NCBI GenBank assembly: GCA_001939145.1
Contig: LSRX01000592.1
Location: 302,839-366,838, forward strand
Length of the DNA stretch: 64,000 nucleotides
Reading direction: 5' to 3'
Source: Symbiodinium microadriaticum
Taxonomy: Eukaryota; Sar; Dinophyceae; Suessiales; Symbiodiniaceae
Positions 53,580 through 64,000 of this stretch are shown piece by piece. A program made the position numbers and the translations under genes. How positions within the stretch are numbered: the first letter of the stretch is position 1; the number at the start of each line of letters is the position of its first letter. Under the pieces are notes generated by a model. The model saw only the letters and a list, made by a program, of their open reading frames with translations. It searched no databases and was not told where the DNA came from.

Positions 53580-54300
53580 AAGGCACTTAAATACTAAACC
53601 CTACACCATAAACCCTAAACTCCACGTCCCTTGCAGCCACTTCCATGAAATCAACTTCGGCAGGGCGCTGCAGTGTGCGCCGGGCAGCATAGAAGTCGGC
53701 CTTCCGCGGTCCCGCTTCATTGTCCTGCGCTCTAGGGTTTAGGGTTTAGGGTTTAGGTTTCAGGGTTTAGGGTTTAGGGTCTGCGGCGGGGCTTTTTCCC
53801 TCTGCGCTGCAGAAGAAACTATACTCACAGGCCAGGGTCGATTTGGGAATATAGCCACTTGCAGATCGTCAATTACAAGCTTCTGCTCCTAAGCAAAATC
53901 CACTCTTCGCTCATCTAAAGTTCATCAAACAATCAAAAAATGAGAATAAGGCAACCAGGGGAGCCAAAGCAGGTTCCAACAAAGGAACATGTGCAGTCTG
54001 CAAAATCTACACACGGTGCACTAGCCCAACACTGAGAAAGAACCCAGGCACCAAGTGAGGATTCCCACAGATGCATGCTTCACGTCTGTACGATCGCGAA
54101 AACACTCGCAGCTTTCAGCAGGGAGAGCGACGGCATGCATGCAGCCAAATGCCGACTTTCAATTCAAGTAACCTTAACCTTACATTCAGTGAAAATAACG
54201 ACGAAAAGGGGTTTAGGGTTTAACTAAAGCTTAGGGATGAAAAAATAATGCTGAGGGTGTAGGGCTTACGGTTTAGGGTTTCATGCTGAAGGTGTAGGGT
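53580..54300. repeat. Telomere-like repeat blocks between genes 3 and 2
   Basis: CCCTAAAC at 53597-53620, perfect TTTAGGG units at 53734-53782 and degenerate units at 54205-54300. No coding exon is seen between 53.5 and 54.8 kb. Confidence 0.9.
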
Positions 54301-54811
54301 CTGCAGCTGACAACACGGTCCAGCGATACTGTGGTGCACAAGTGACCGCAAGTCCAAGACTGCTCAACAAAAAAGCACAAACAGGAGCAGTCACAAACAT
54401 TCAAGCAAGTGCCGCGCGCACCTCAGCCGTATCCTCAAAGCTGATGCGCTTCGACATGGCGCGCTTGACAAGCAGGGACCAGGGCTTCTGGGCTTTTGGG
54501 ATTCAGGCTTTCAGGTGCGGGCTGAAAGAAGGGTTGGGCGAGGGTCCTGGCTTCAAGGCGGGGTGCCGCGAGGACGCAGAATGCAGAACTTGCAGCTCTA
54601 ACTCTGCACGTGGGGTGCAAGTTGGAAAGGTAATTAAGGCTACTAAGCTTTAGTCTTCTGGGGTTCCAAGGCAATTCCCGTCGAACTTGCGGGTGATCTT
54701 GGCTGACTTACACCCTGCCGCAGCGCAAGCCAAGGGGGGGGTGCTGCGAGCGCTACTCCTCTGTGACTTGGACGGCAACGACAGCAACGGCTACTGGGCT
54801 ACTGGACCTAA

Positions 54812-55740
54812 TTACATTAAACAAATAGAAAGCCCATAGTTCATGCACGGCGCTACTCCTTCTGACTCAAGCACTTCTTCCGTCAAGCAGGGCCGAGCTC
54901 CGCTTTTCTGGATGGCATTAGCGACTCGAGTCGCCGAGGCAAAGGACTCGGGACTCTCGGGATGGCCTTGGGACTGCAGAGACTGGGCAGAGGCAGAGTG
55001 CGGGCTCTGGAGATGGCCAGCTCGGCTCTGAAGATGGCTCCACTCCTGCTCCAGGGCCTCCGCACGTCTTTGGAGCCAGGCGCTTTCCTTGCAGGGATTC
55101 AAAAATTCAGGCACGGCCATGCAAGCTTTACTCCCCCCCCCCGGCCTGTTCTTTTGCCCGGAGCCTTGTCGTGCGCAAGGCCAAGCTCCTTTTCAGCGTT
55201 TCCACCTCGAGCTGCTGCGCGAGGCACTGCGCCTCGTAGCGCTCGTGGTGATCGGCCAGCTGCTGCTCGAGTTTAGCCGACTGCATCTCCAGGTGTGGGA
55301 TGTGATGACCCCGCAAGTGCACTGCCCGCTCCATGCTCTCCCGGTTGAGATGGCCGTGGTAGATCTGTTGAATCCAAGCCTCGATTCGGTTGCAGCAAGT
55401 CGCTACACGCGTGCCTTCATCCTGTAAGATTTCGTGATGGCATCCCGGAATGAGCAGGGAATGCGCCGGGATTGCTTACAATAGCTAAGATCACTGCCGT
55501 CCCTCTCCCTGTGCTTCCAGGGACCTTCTTATTGGGTCCTTAAGCCGTCCAGTGCCCTAACTATAAGGTCCTTGCAAGCACAGGGTTAGTATAGAGCATA
55601 GGTATAAGCTACTACGCCATAAGGTTACATAAGTTGCTAAGGTCCCTTTATGCCGAAGCACCTTGGCGTTGGAATGCTTCGCCACGAGGGCTTCCAGTTC
55701 CTGCTGGGCCTCTGCCAGCTCTGCCTCCACATGCTCCCGC
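54812..55740 (-). CDS. Gene 3 last three exons
   Basis: Exon 55662-55740 ([20 protein letters not shown]) is followed in phase by 55146-55421 ([19 protein letters not shown], then [20 protein letters not shown]) and 54812-55087 ([20 protein letters not shown]). The last exon drifts into a Ser/Gln/Pro-rich tail and ends with TAA. Heptad spacing of Leu and the Glu/Gln/Arg content indicate a coiled coil. The 55146 boundary uses a GC donor. The acceptor of the first exon is the TTTAG of a telomere-like repeat block. Confidence 0.7.
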
Positions 55741-58700
55741 CTAAACCCTAAACCCTAAACCCTAAGCCCCTAAACCCCTAAACCTGTGGCCTGAGTCTTG
55801 AAGGGAACAGATCTTGCATGGACCAGAGTAGAGTATAGCAGTGTAGTATAGCAGAGTACAGTACAGCATAGTATAGTATGAGTAATATATGTAGTACAGC
55901 AGGGTATATAGATATATATAGATTTGTTTTATGTTATATTGGATTGCAGTGTGCCCGGGTTGCGGTCGTGCAAGGCAAAGACTTCAGGGCGAGCTCGGTT
56001 GCGCGCTGGAAACGGGAAGCCGCTGGGGGTTTAGAGTTTGGGGTTGAGGGGATCGAAGGGTTGGGATGAGGGTTTTTGTCCTGCTCCCTTGCAAGGTCGA
56101 GAGGCCTGCCCCTCTGGTTCTGCCTCTGGCAAAGCTCCATGCCCGCAACGACACAAAACATTGAATCGGCGACGGAGTTTCCTTAACTAATTGGCACACG
56201 ACCAGATTAGTTGCCAGACATGATTTTGACCCCGTGATCACTACTGCCCAACCGTTGTTCAGACTGGGCTCAAGTCTAGCCAGACCATCCACCCCTGTGA
56301 CCGAGGAGCGGGCATGCCTTTCCGTTGACTCTACTAAACCCTTAACTGTTAACTCTACGCAGAACTTCGAGAATCCTTCATAGGACCCTTTCGACAATCC
56401 CTGTCCTAACCGCAACCCTTTTTATAGCAATCCTCTTACTTGTAGTATTACCGAAAGGGCTTTGAGAAGGCTATACTACATGGGTTGGTGGTGGTGGTGG
56501 TGGTGGTGGTGGTGGTGGTGGTGGTGGTGGTGGTGGTAGTAGTAGTAGTAGTAGCAGTAGTTGTTGTTGTTGGAGTAGCAGTAGNTAGTAGGTAGTAGGT
56601 AGCAGGTAGTAGGTAGTAGGTAGTAGGTAGCAGGTAGCAGGTAGTAGGTAGTAGGTAGTAGGTAGTAGGTAGCAGGTAGCAGGTAGTAGGTAGTAGGTAG
56701 TAGGCAGTAGGCAGTCGGCAGTAGGCAGTAGGCAGTAATTCGTAGTTCGTAGTTCGTAGTTCGTAGTTCGTAGCTCGTAGCTCGTAGTTCGTAGTTCGTA
56801 GTTCGTAGTTCGTAGTTAGTAGTTCGTAGTTAGTAGTTAGTAGTTAGTAGTTAGTAGTTAGTAGGTAGTAGTTAGTAGGTAGTAGTTAGTAGTTAGTAGT
56901 TAGTAGATAGCAGTTAGTAGTTAGTAGTTAGTAGGTAGTAGTAGAGGTAGTAGTAGTCGTCGTCGTCGTAGTAGTAGCAGTAGTAGCAGTGGTGGTGGTA
57001 GTCGTCGTCGTCGCCGTCGTCCATATAGTAATAGTATAGCCTTCTCATAGCCCCTTTTGGCAACCCCTTTTCAGTAACCCTGTCTAGCCTTTGTAGGAAC
57101 TGGCTTAGTAACTCCTTTTTTAGCTGCATAGCAACCTGACCTCCTACTTCCGGGCCTTCTTAGAGCTCTGCCTCGCCGGCCAGAGCTCCGCAGCCTTCTT
57201 CAGCTGTAAGGCCTCGGACTCGGCCTCGGACAACTCCTCCTGGAGCTGGGGACGCAGATTTCTTTGCGGTGGAAAAAGGTGGTGAGTGGTGACTTCTTGG
57301 CTGGCTTTGCGATTTTGCGTGCGTGTTCCGCTTTCCCAGTCCCCCGCCCACGGGATTCCCCCCCTGCCGGCCCTGATGGCCAGCCCCTTTCCTCCAAAAA
57401 TGCTTTCTCTACCACGAAACTGAACAACCCGAAAGCCCACAACAAGCCACCTATACACCCCCAAGGTACTGTACGCCAGCATTCACGCGCCACGCGCCCC
57501 GCCTCGCCCGCACGTTCTGAAGGCTGGCGCGCTTGCAGGATGTAAGTGTTCAAGGCTTAGGGTGAAGGCTTCTGGATCAGGACTTACAGAAGATGCATCA
57601 GGCGAGTTTCTGTGGCCTCTTAGTGGCTGGTCAGCAATTTGGTCTCGCAAGGTCGCTCTGTGATGCTGGGTCAGCTCCCCATAATACCGTGATAATTCGG
57701 AGCATATCCAATGCAAGATGAAGACCAGATCGTGGACACCTGTGGTTAGGTATGGATTTAGCTAGCCTTCTGGGCGCAGGGTTCTGCAAGGAATGGGCCC
57801 AAGGCTTTGCAAAGCAGACCTCAGTCAGGCGTTCCCACTGCAGAAAAATTAATCAGACTCGGAAGTCGTGGGCCGTTGAATTCTGGAAGATCCTCTCCAA
57901 AAAGGACAACCCGGAACTGCAAGTTGGACGAAACCTGACATGTCCATGCAACCTCAACCACGGCCCCTCCTGGAGCTCTTGGATGCAGGCCTGCTGACAA
58001 TGACGGTTACGGTGATTTAATAAGTCTGCAGCGCTCTTCTACCCCCTCTTTCATGAGCTCATGGGCCTTTGAAGCCATGCCTTCGCAATGGAGTTCAGCG
58101 GCATGGCGCTGCCGCTGCTGGACCTTTGCGGCACAACTCGGGCTCCGTCTGCGAGACACGTCAGGCGAGCCCGGGTACGGCAGACGCGAGATGCTAGAAG
58201 CAGGGTTGCCGCTGCAGCTGTTTGCCTCTTCCAGAGCTCACTAGATGCTCTCAGCCGTTACGACCCTCATCAGAATCCTCCATGGCATGTCGCGGCTCCT
58301 TCACTTCTGCAAACGGCTACCAACCACAGACACTTCCTGGCATGGGCCCACTGCCACATCGGCTGAATCGGTTGAATTCCAACAGACTACAATGCTCACG
58401 CTGGACCGACACTGCATGGTAACGCAGTGTAGCACACAGCACTGCTCCATGTACCTCTGACCTCGAAGTCCTGAACCCTAGGCCCAAACAGCCTCCTGAA
58501 CTCCGGATGCGAATCCAAACCTCATCTTCGGCCCTACATCGAAAAATCTAGGCCCTCGGCCATAAGCCCTAAGCCCTAAACCCGAAACTCCGCAGCCCCA
58601 AACCCCAAAGGCCTAAAACCCTACAGCGCTAAGCCCGAAAAGCATGATCCCTAAAGCAATACAGCCCGAAACTGCAAAATCCCCAAACCCTATAACCCAT

Positions 58701-61700
58701 ACAACGCGAAAACCACGAACCCAAAAAACCCTACAACCCGAAACCCTCAAAACGGAAAACCCTCAAACCCTAAAACCCTACAACACGAAAACCATGAGCC
58801 GCAAGACTTACAACCCCCAACCCTGAAACCCTTTAAAAAAATAAGCCCTAAAACTCTACAGCGCGAAACCCGTCAAACACCTACAACCCTAAACCCTAAG
58901 ACACTTAAGTCCCTAATCCCTTTAAAGCCGCACGGCACGACACCAGAAAACGCCAAAACCTTCGCGACCCCAAATTGCCAAACCCTAAAACCCTAAAATC
59001 CATAAACCCTAAAACCGTACAGCGCAAACCAGAAAACCACGAACCCCTTTACCCTGCAGCCGGACACCCTGAAACCATAAAATCCCTAAACCCTAAAACC
59101 CATATAAAGCGAAAACCATGAACCCAAAAAACCCTACAACCCGAAACCCTTAAAAACGAAAACCCTTAAACCCTAAAACCCTACAATGCGAAAACCATGA
59201 ACCGCAAAACCGTACAACCCCAAACCCTGAAACCCTAAAAGAAATCCGAAACCCTAAAAACTCTACAGCGCGAACCCGAAACCGCGAACTCTGAAACACT
59301 TCAAAACCCCAAGTCAAAGCCACACAGCGCGAAACCCGAAAACAAAGAACGCCAAAACCGCACCCCAAAACCCTAAAAGCCTAAAACCTTACAGCGCAAA
59401 CCCGAAAACAATGAGCCCCTTTACGCTGCTGCCGGACACCCTGAAACCATAAAATCCCCAAACCCTAAAACCCGTATAACGCGAAAACCATGAACCCAAA
59501 AAACCCTACAACCCGAAACCCTTAAAATCGAAAACCCTNCTGCCGCGACCTCCCTAAGGTCCTCGGCCATCTTGACAACTTCAACTCCCCCGAAGCCCCA
59601 ACTCCCGAAACAAACCCCAAAGCATGCAGCCCGCGAGCCCCCAAAGCAACTAAACCCAAAGCCCTGAGATCTAAATCGCCAACCTGCTGACATTGATCCC
59701 GAATTCTCCGAACACACCTAGATTCCTAGACCCTAAACCCCGCAATCCCAAATTGCCAAACCCTAAAACCCTAAAATCCATAAACCCTTTAAACACATAC
59801 AGCACAAACCCGAAAACCATGAACCCCTTTACCTGCGGCCGGACATCCTAAAACCATAACATCCCTAAACCCTAAATCCCGACAGCACGAAAACCAAGAA
59901 CCCCGAAACCCTACAACCCCAAACTCTAGAATCCTAGAGTCCCTAGAACCCTACAGCGCTAAGTCCGAAAACCATGAAGCCCAAAACCCCCACAACCCCA
60001 AACCCTGAAGCCCTAAAACCCTAAAGCGCAAACCCGAAAACCATGCTGCAGCCGGACACCCTAAAACCATAAAGTCCCTAAACCCTAAAACCCGTATAAC
60101 GCGAAACCATGAACCCAAAAAACCCTACAACCCGAAACCTTTAAAACCGAAACCCTTAAACCCTAAATCCTGCAACGCGAAAACCATGAACCACAAAACC
60201 TTACAACCCCAAACCCTGAAACTCTAAAAGAAATCCGAAACCATAACACTCTACAGCGCGAAACCCGAAACCCCAAACTCTGAAACACTTCAACCCCTAA
60301 GCCCTAAAGCCGCACAGCGCGAAACCCTGAAACCCTATAGCGCAAACCCGAAAACCATGAACCCTAAATCCCTGCAGCCGGACGCCCTGAAACCATAAAA
60401 CCCTTAAGCCCTAAAACCCACAAAACGCGAAACCCGAAAACCATCAATCCCAACACCCTGTAATCCCAAACCCAAGACCCTGAAATCTCTCTATAAGCCA
60501 CACAACCCTACAGCGGGAAACCCGAAAATCATAAATCCAAAAACCCTGCAACCCCAAACCCTAAAATCCATCAACCCTAAAACCGTACAGCACAAACCCG
60601 ACAACCATGAACCCTAAAGCTCTACAACCGGACACCCTAAATCCCTAAACCCTAAAACCCCACAACGTCAAAGCCGAAAACCATGAACCCCAACACCCAT
60701 AAACCATACAGCCCTACAGCGCGAAACCCGAAAACCTTGAACCCCAAAACCCTACAGCCGGACAACTTAAAAACCTAAACCCCTACAACCGCCTAAAGCC
60801 CTAAAACTTCTAAACCTAAACCCTTTAACCTTACAACGCTACAGCCGAAACCATGAATCCTAAAACCCCACTACCCGAAACCCTAAACCCCAAACGTCCC
60901 TAAACCCTAAAAACCCTGAAAACACCTAAACCCAACAACCTTGTATATGACCCCTAAACCCTAAAACTCCTGAGCCCTAGAACCCTAAAGCCCTAAAGCC
61001 CACTACCCGACACCCCAAAACCCAAAAACCGTAAAACCAACAAAGCAAAACCCTTAAATCCCTAAGCCCTAACAGCCCTTGAAACCCCTAAAGCCTGTTA
61101 AAACCTGCTTAAACTCAAAACCCTATAAACCCTAAACCCCAAACCCTAAACCCAAAGCCCTAAACCCTAAACCCTGAGCCCTAAACCCCCTCTCACCTCG
61201 GCTCTGCGTCTCTCCAGGAGCTCGGGGAGCCCGGCCTCGGATCCACAGAAAGGCGACAACGGCTGCCAAACGAGGGTCCTGGGGCCTTAGTTTAAGGGTT
61301 TAGGGTGCAGGGTCTAGGGTTTAGGCGGTTTAGGGTTCAAGTTATTTTGAGCACCTTTTTTTTTCCACCTTGCCAATCCAGCTTAGCGGAATCCACTTTG
61401 TGGAAGGCTCTCGGCAGGCACCACAGATAACAACCCTCACCATATCAGGTTGCCTTCACTTAGGACATGGTCAATGTGTTCCCTGATATCCGTCTGGACC
61501 CTTCGACGCTGCTTTCGACGATCTTCAGGGTTTAGGGTTTAGGGTGTAGGTTTCAGGGTTTAGGGTTCAGGGTTTCGACTCACACACTCGCAAAGCAGGC
61601 ATGGCGCACGACGTCCGAGTTCAGGGTTTAGGGTTCAGGGGTTGGGGTTTAGACTCTCGCAACTCGGGCAATGCAAGCGAGGTTGGTCCATGGTTCGCAG

Positions 61701-62868
61701 GGGAGGCGCATGTGGCCCCAAGTCGACACTCAAGAAGACTCTGTCAAACTCCCGCAGTGCCTTCACATCTACCAACCCTAGAAACTTAGATCAAGAGGGC
61801 CACGTAAGGGTTGAGGGCTTAGAGAGGGTTTGGGGTTTTGGGTTTTGGGGTTTAGGTTCTGCTCGCACAACTCGGCAGAGTCAGACCAGGTCTCTCGGTA
61901 GGATTTCGACTTTACGGTTTAGTTGAGAACTTAGGGTTTAGGGTACCTGCAATAGTTTCTGCATGCAAACGTTTCCAACACGATGTTGCTCTGCAGGCAA
62001 GCTCAAACATCTGCGAGGGATACAGTTCGGCCCCAAACCCTAAACCCTTTTTTGAACCCAGACTCTGCCAAAACCCTAAACCCTAAACCGTTTCCAGTTC
62101 TGGCAAGTGCAAGCCACGGAAGGTCCTAGTGGTACCCAGCCCCGAGATGAAGATCCGTCCTCTTTCCTGTTGATATGCTATGTCGTAATCCCAGATTAGA
62201 GTACAACAAGTTGTAACGGAAAATAATAAGAATAATAAGAAGAAGAACGTAATATACCATATTATGAAAATGTCATCTAATGTAATATGGCCAGTGCCCG
62301 TCGAAGTGGCTGCCAGCTGCGCAGCATCACGGTTTGCAGCCCTGAGCTCCTCCCGAAGCAACTCCTGCCTCGCCTGTGCAAGTTGCCGACTTTGGCACGG
62401 TTTAGGGTTTAGGGGTCATGCTATGAATTTGTTGTCCGCATCCGGGGGGGGGGTTGTAAGACTTCGAGACTGGAGATGAGCAGACTCGAAGCCTCCTCGA
62501 AGTCAGCAAAACATTGTAACAACATCCGAAGATCTGCACAAAAGTGCAGCGAGTCGATCTTCGTGAGTAGACGCGCTTGGCTGAGGAGCAGATAGTATTC
62601 ATTGTGGCCCCTAACTTCTCTTGTTTTTGCTCTTGCGCCCCAGCCAACTGCAATGCAAACTAGCACACCGTTCGAAGCCCCACCCCGTGCTGGCAAAAGG
62701 GGGCGTCGGATTCAAGCATACCCGAATGTGTAAAATCCAATGAGCCAACCATGCTCGCTTCAGATGGCAGGTTGACCGTCACCACCGTTATGATCGTCCG
62801 TCCTTGGCGGCTTCGGCTGCCCGGCACTCTTTGGCAAGGAGGTCACGGAGGCCACTTTGGCCTTGGAC
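54812..62868 (-). CDS. Gene 3: coiled-coil protein, multi-exon, 5' end probably outside window
   Basis: A series of short minus-strand exons encodes mostly charged, Leu-, Gln- and Glu-rich helix. The best are 62298-62389 ([19 protein letters not shown]), 57156-57245 ([20 protein letters not shown]), 55662-55740 ([20 protein letters not shown]), 55146-55421 and 54812-55087. The last three join in phase and end at a TAA at 54812. Shorter exons with good splice sites lie between. The protein is probably a long coiled-coil structural or tethering protein, and I recognise no family. It could also be the tail of a further upstream member of the CNBD gene array, since genes 1 and 2 also end in charged helix, but no CNBD signature is seen here. 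Phases between the more distant exons are not all resolved. Confidence 0.65.
56484..57020. repeat. (GGT)n and evolving heptamer array
   Basis: A GGT run (56484-56537) is followed by GTA triplets, a single N at 56585, then heptamers GTAGGTA, GTAGGCA, GTAGTTC and GTAGTTA in successive blocks, and finally GTA/GTC triplets. It lies in an intron of gene 3. Confidence 0.95.
57588..58148 (-). CDS. Gene 3 middle exons
   Basis: Exon 58043-58148 reads [20 protein letters not shown] and then KAHELMKEG before a GTAGAA donor. A 32-base exon at 57959-57990 reads [10 protein letters not shown]. Exon 57588-57739 follows a CACAG acceptor, reads [20 protein letters not shown] and then [12 protein letters not shown], and ends at a consensus GTAAGT donor, one of the strongest in the window. 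The last contains a more hydrophobic helix than the rest of gene 3. A weak exon before these may lie near 58.3 kb ([12 protein letters not shown]). Confidence 0.55.
58470..61190. repeat. 2.7-kb field of degenerate telomere-like repeats
   Basis: Nearly every 10-15 bases carries a variant of CCCTAAA, often as ACCCTAAAACC, mixed with larger repeated phrases such as GCGAAAACCATGAACC. Its right edge touches the GTGAGA donor of the 61197-61262 exon, so it lies in an intron of gene 3. A single N is at 59539. Confidence 0.95.
61197..62868 (-). CDS. Gene 3 upstream exons
   Basis: Candidate exons are 62803-62868 ([17 protein letters not shown]), about 62463-62610 ([20 protein letters not shown], then [20 protein letters not shown]), 62298-62389 (helical, see gene 3), 61947-62010 ([20 protein letters not shown], acceptor CTCGCAG, donor GTACCC), 61717-61768 ([17 protein letters not shown]), 61454-61508 ([18 protein letters not shown]) and 61197-61262 ([16 protein letters not shown], donor GTGAGA). 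All are on one strand with AG acceptors. The 62463-62610 exon is the least repetitive and could define the family in a database search. Junction phases are only partly checked. Confidence 0.55.
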
Positions 62869-63599
62869 CTGCGAAGGAAGGCACAGATTCCGGTTTGGTT
62901 GCGCGGTGAGCGGGTCGGGATTTCCGAGGAGCACAAACCCAAGCAGCATCCCTCCGGCTTTACCTGATCAAGGCTATACTTGGGGGCTTCAGTGGTTTCT
63001 GGTGTGGGGTTTAGAGGTCTCGGCCTGAGTAAGACCTCAAGACACTCCTGGCCAGAGTCCGAGGTTCTAAGCCCCCAACCCCGAAGTGTCAAAAGACGGA
63101 GCGCGTTTTATCAACAGTTGCCTGATCGATTCAACGAAAACCGTGCTACACCATAAACTGAACCTTAAAGCATCTTTAATACAGTAAAAGCTGATAGGTG
63201 AGCTTCAAGAGCTTCCCAGATTCAGAACTTACATCTCAACCAAGCTTGCACATCTTGTGTCTCACCCAGAAGAGACGCAAACAACCCCCAAAAAGACACA
63301 ACTCCCAATGCTGAAAAAAACCCAAACCGCCGATGCTAAGCCGCAAACTTCCCAGGCTTTTGGGCAAAGCCTCTAAGTTTGCACAACGGCGCAACCCTAA
63401 ACCCCAGAATCCTAGACTCTGAACCCCTTATTGCTTGACCTCCGAAATGCAAATAATTACAGTAGAAGCCAGAAGTTAGATTAGAACATCATCATCCCCA
63501 TGCCCTTAAGGCAAAGTATCGGGAATCCAAGCACTGATTAACTTAAAACCATGTTCCAACTTTCCGGGGTTCACCTTAGTAGAACTGTACAATCACTGG

Positions 63600-64000
63600 G
63601 CACTGTTCCCTGAACCCTGAAACCCTTAAACCCCAAAACCCCTAAACCCTGAAACCCCCAAACCCTGAACCCCCTGAACCCCCTGAAACCCCTAAACGCC
63701 AATTCCCCTGAACCCTGAAATCCCTAAACCCTGAACCCCCTAAACCCCAAAACCCCCTAAACCCTGTGAAACCCCTAAACCCTAAACCCCAAAACCCCTA
63801 AACCCTGAAACCCCTAGCCCTAAACCCTGAAACCCCCTGCAGAACCCCCTAAACCCCAAAACCCCTAAACCCTGAAACCCCTAAACCCTGAACCCCCTAA
63901 ACCCCAAAACCCCTAAACCCTGAAACCCCTAAACCCTGAACCCCCTAAACCCCAAAACCCCTAAACCCTGAAACCCCTAAACCCTGAACCCCCTAAACCC
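63600..64000. repeat. Satellite of CCCCTAAACCCTGAAA type
   Basis: Tandem units alternate CCCTAAACC and CCCTGAAACC or CCCTGAACC, forming a higher-order unit of about 45 bases that repeats at the right end and continues beyond the window. Confidence 0.95.

Larger units (their letters stand above)
50605..54811. other. Spacer between genes 3 and 2
   Basis: It is mostly microsatellites and telomere-like blocks. One open frame with Met near 50969 (MIEQDLVEAPCRL, then a proline run) could hold the start of gene 2, but its junction to 50604 is not resolved. Confidence 0.45.

Overview
The window looks like nuclear DNA of a dinoflagellate, most likely in or near the Symbiodiniaceae/Suessiales. Four signs point there. 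Coding sequence is cut into very short exons. The intron ends that keep reading frames open begin with GC about as often as GT, with a few GA, and end in AG, often followed by G. Every gene I can support lies on the minus strand. The plant/alveolate telomere motif TTTAGGG/CCCTAAA is scattered in many degenerate internal blocks. I cannot name the species.

Layout, read in the direction of transcription (right to left). From about 62.9 to 54.8 kb lie exons of a coiled-coil protein gene (gene 3) whose 5' end is probably beyond the window. From about 50.6 to 33.6 kb lies gene 2 and from about 27.4 to 12.4 kb gene 1. Genes 2 and 1 are tandem paralogues. Each encodes about 775-870 residues with five successive cyclic-nucleotide-binding domains (CNBD-1 to CNBD-5) and a short helical tail. 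No kinase, channel pore or other catalytic domain is visible. Both were rebuilt exon by exon from CNBD signatures. In gene 2 all junctions hold the reading frame; in gene 1 all but one near the N-terminus do.

The two proteins match domain by domain. CNBD-2 and CNBD-4 keep a recognisable phosphate-binding cassette, while CNBD-3 and CNBD-5 have lost key residues. That suggests a multi-domain cyclic-nucleotide sensor or scaffold with a few ligand-competent domains. Comparing the copies shows both shared and copy-specific intron positions, and some introns sit between short direct repeats, as expected if introns were inserted as mobile elements.

The rest is intergenic and intronic repeat: telomere-like blocks at 7.6-8.5, 58.5-61.2 and 63.6-64.0 kb, di- to heptanucleotide arrays, and several 70-100 bp foldback elements. 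From 1 to 12.3 kb I find only one or two isolated candidate exons. Four single N characters mark probable assembly joins. I saw no rRNA, tRNA, CRISPR or classical transposase gene.
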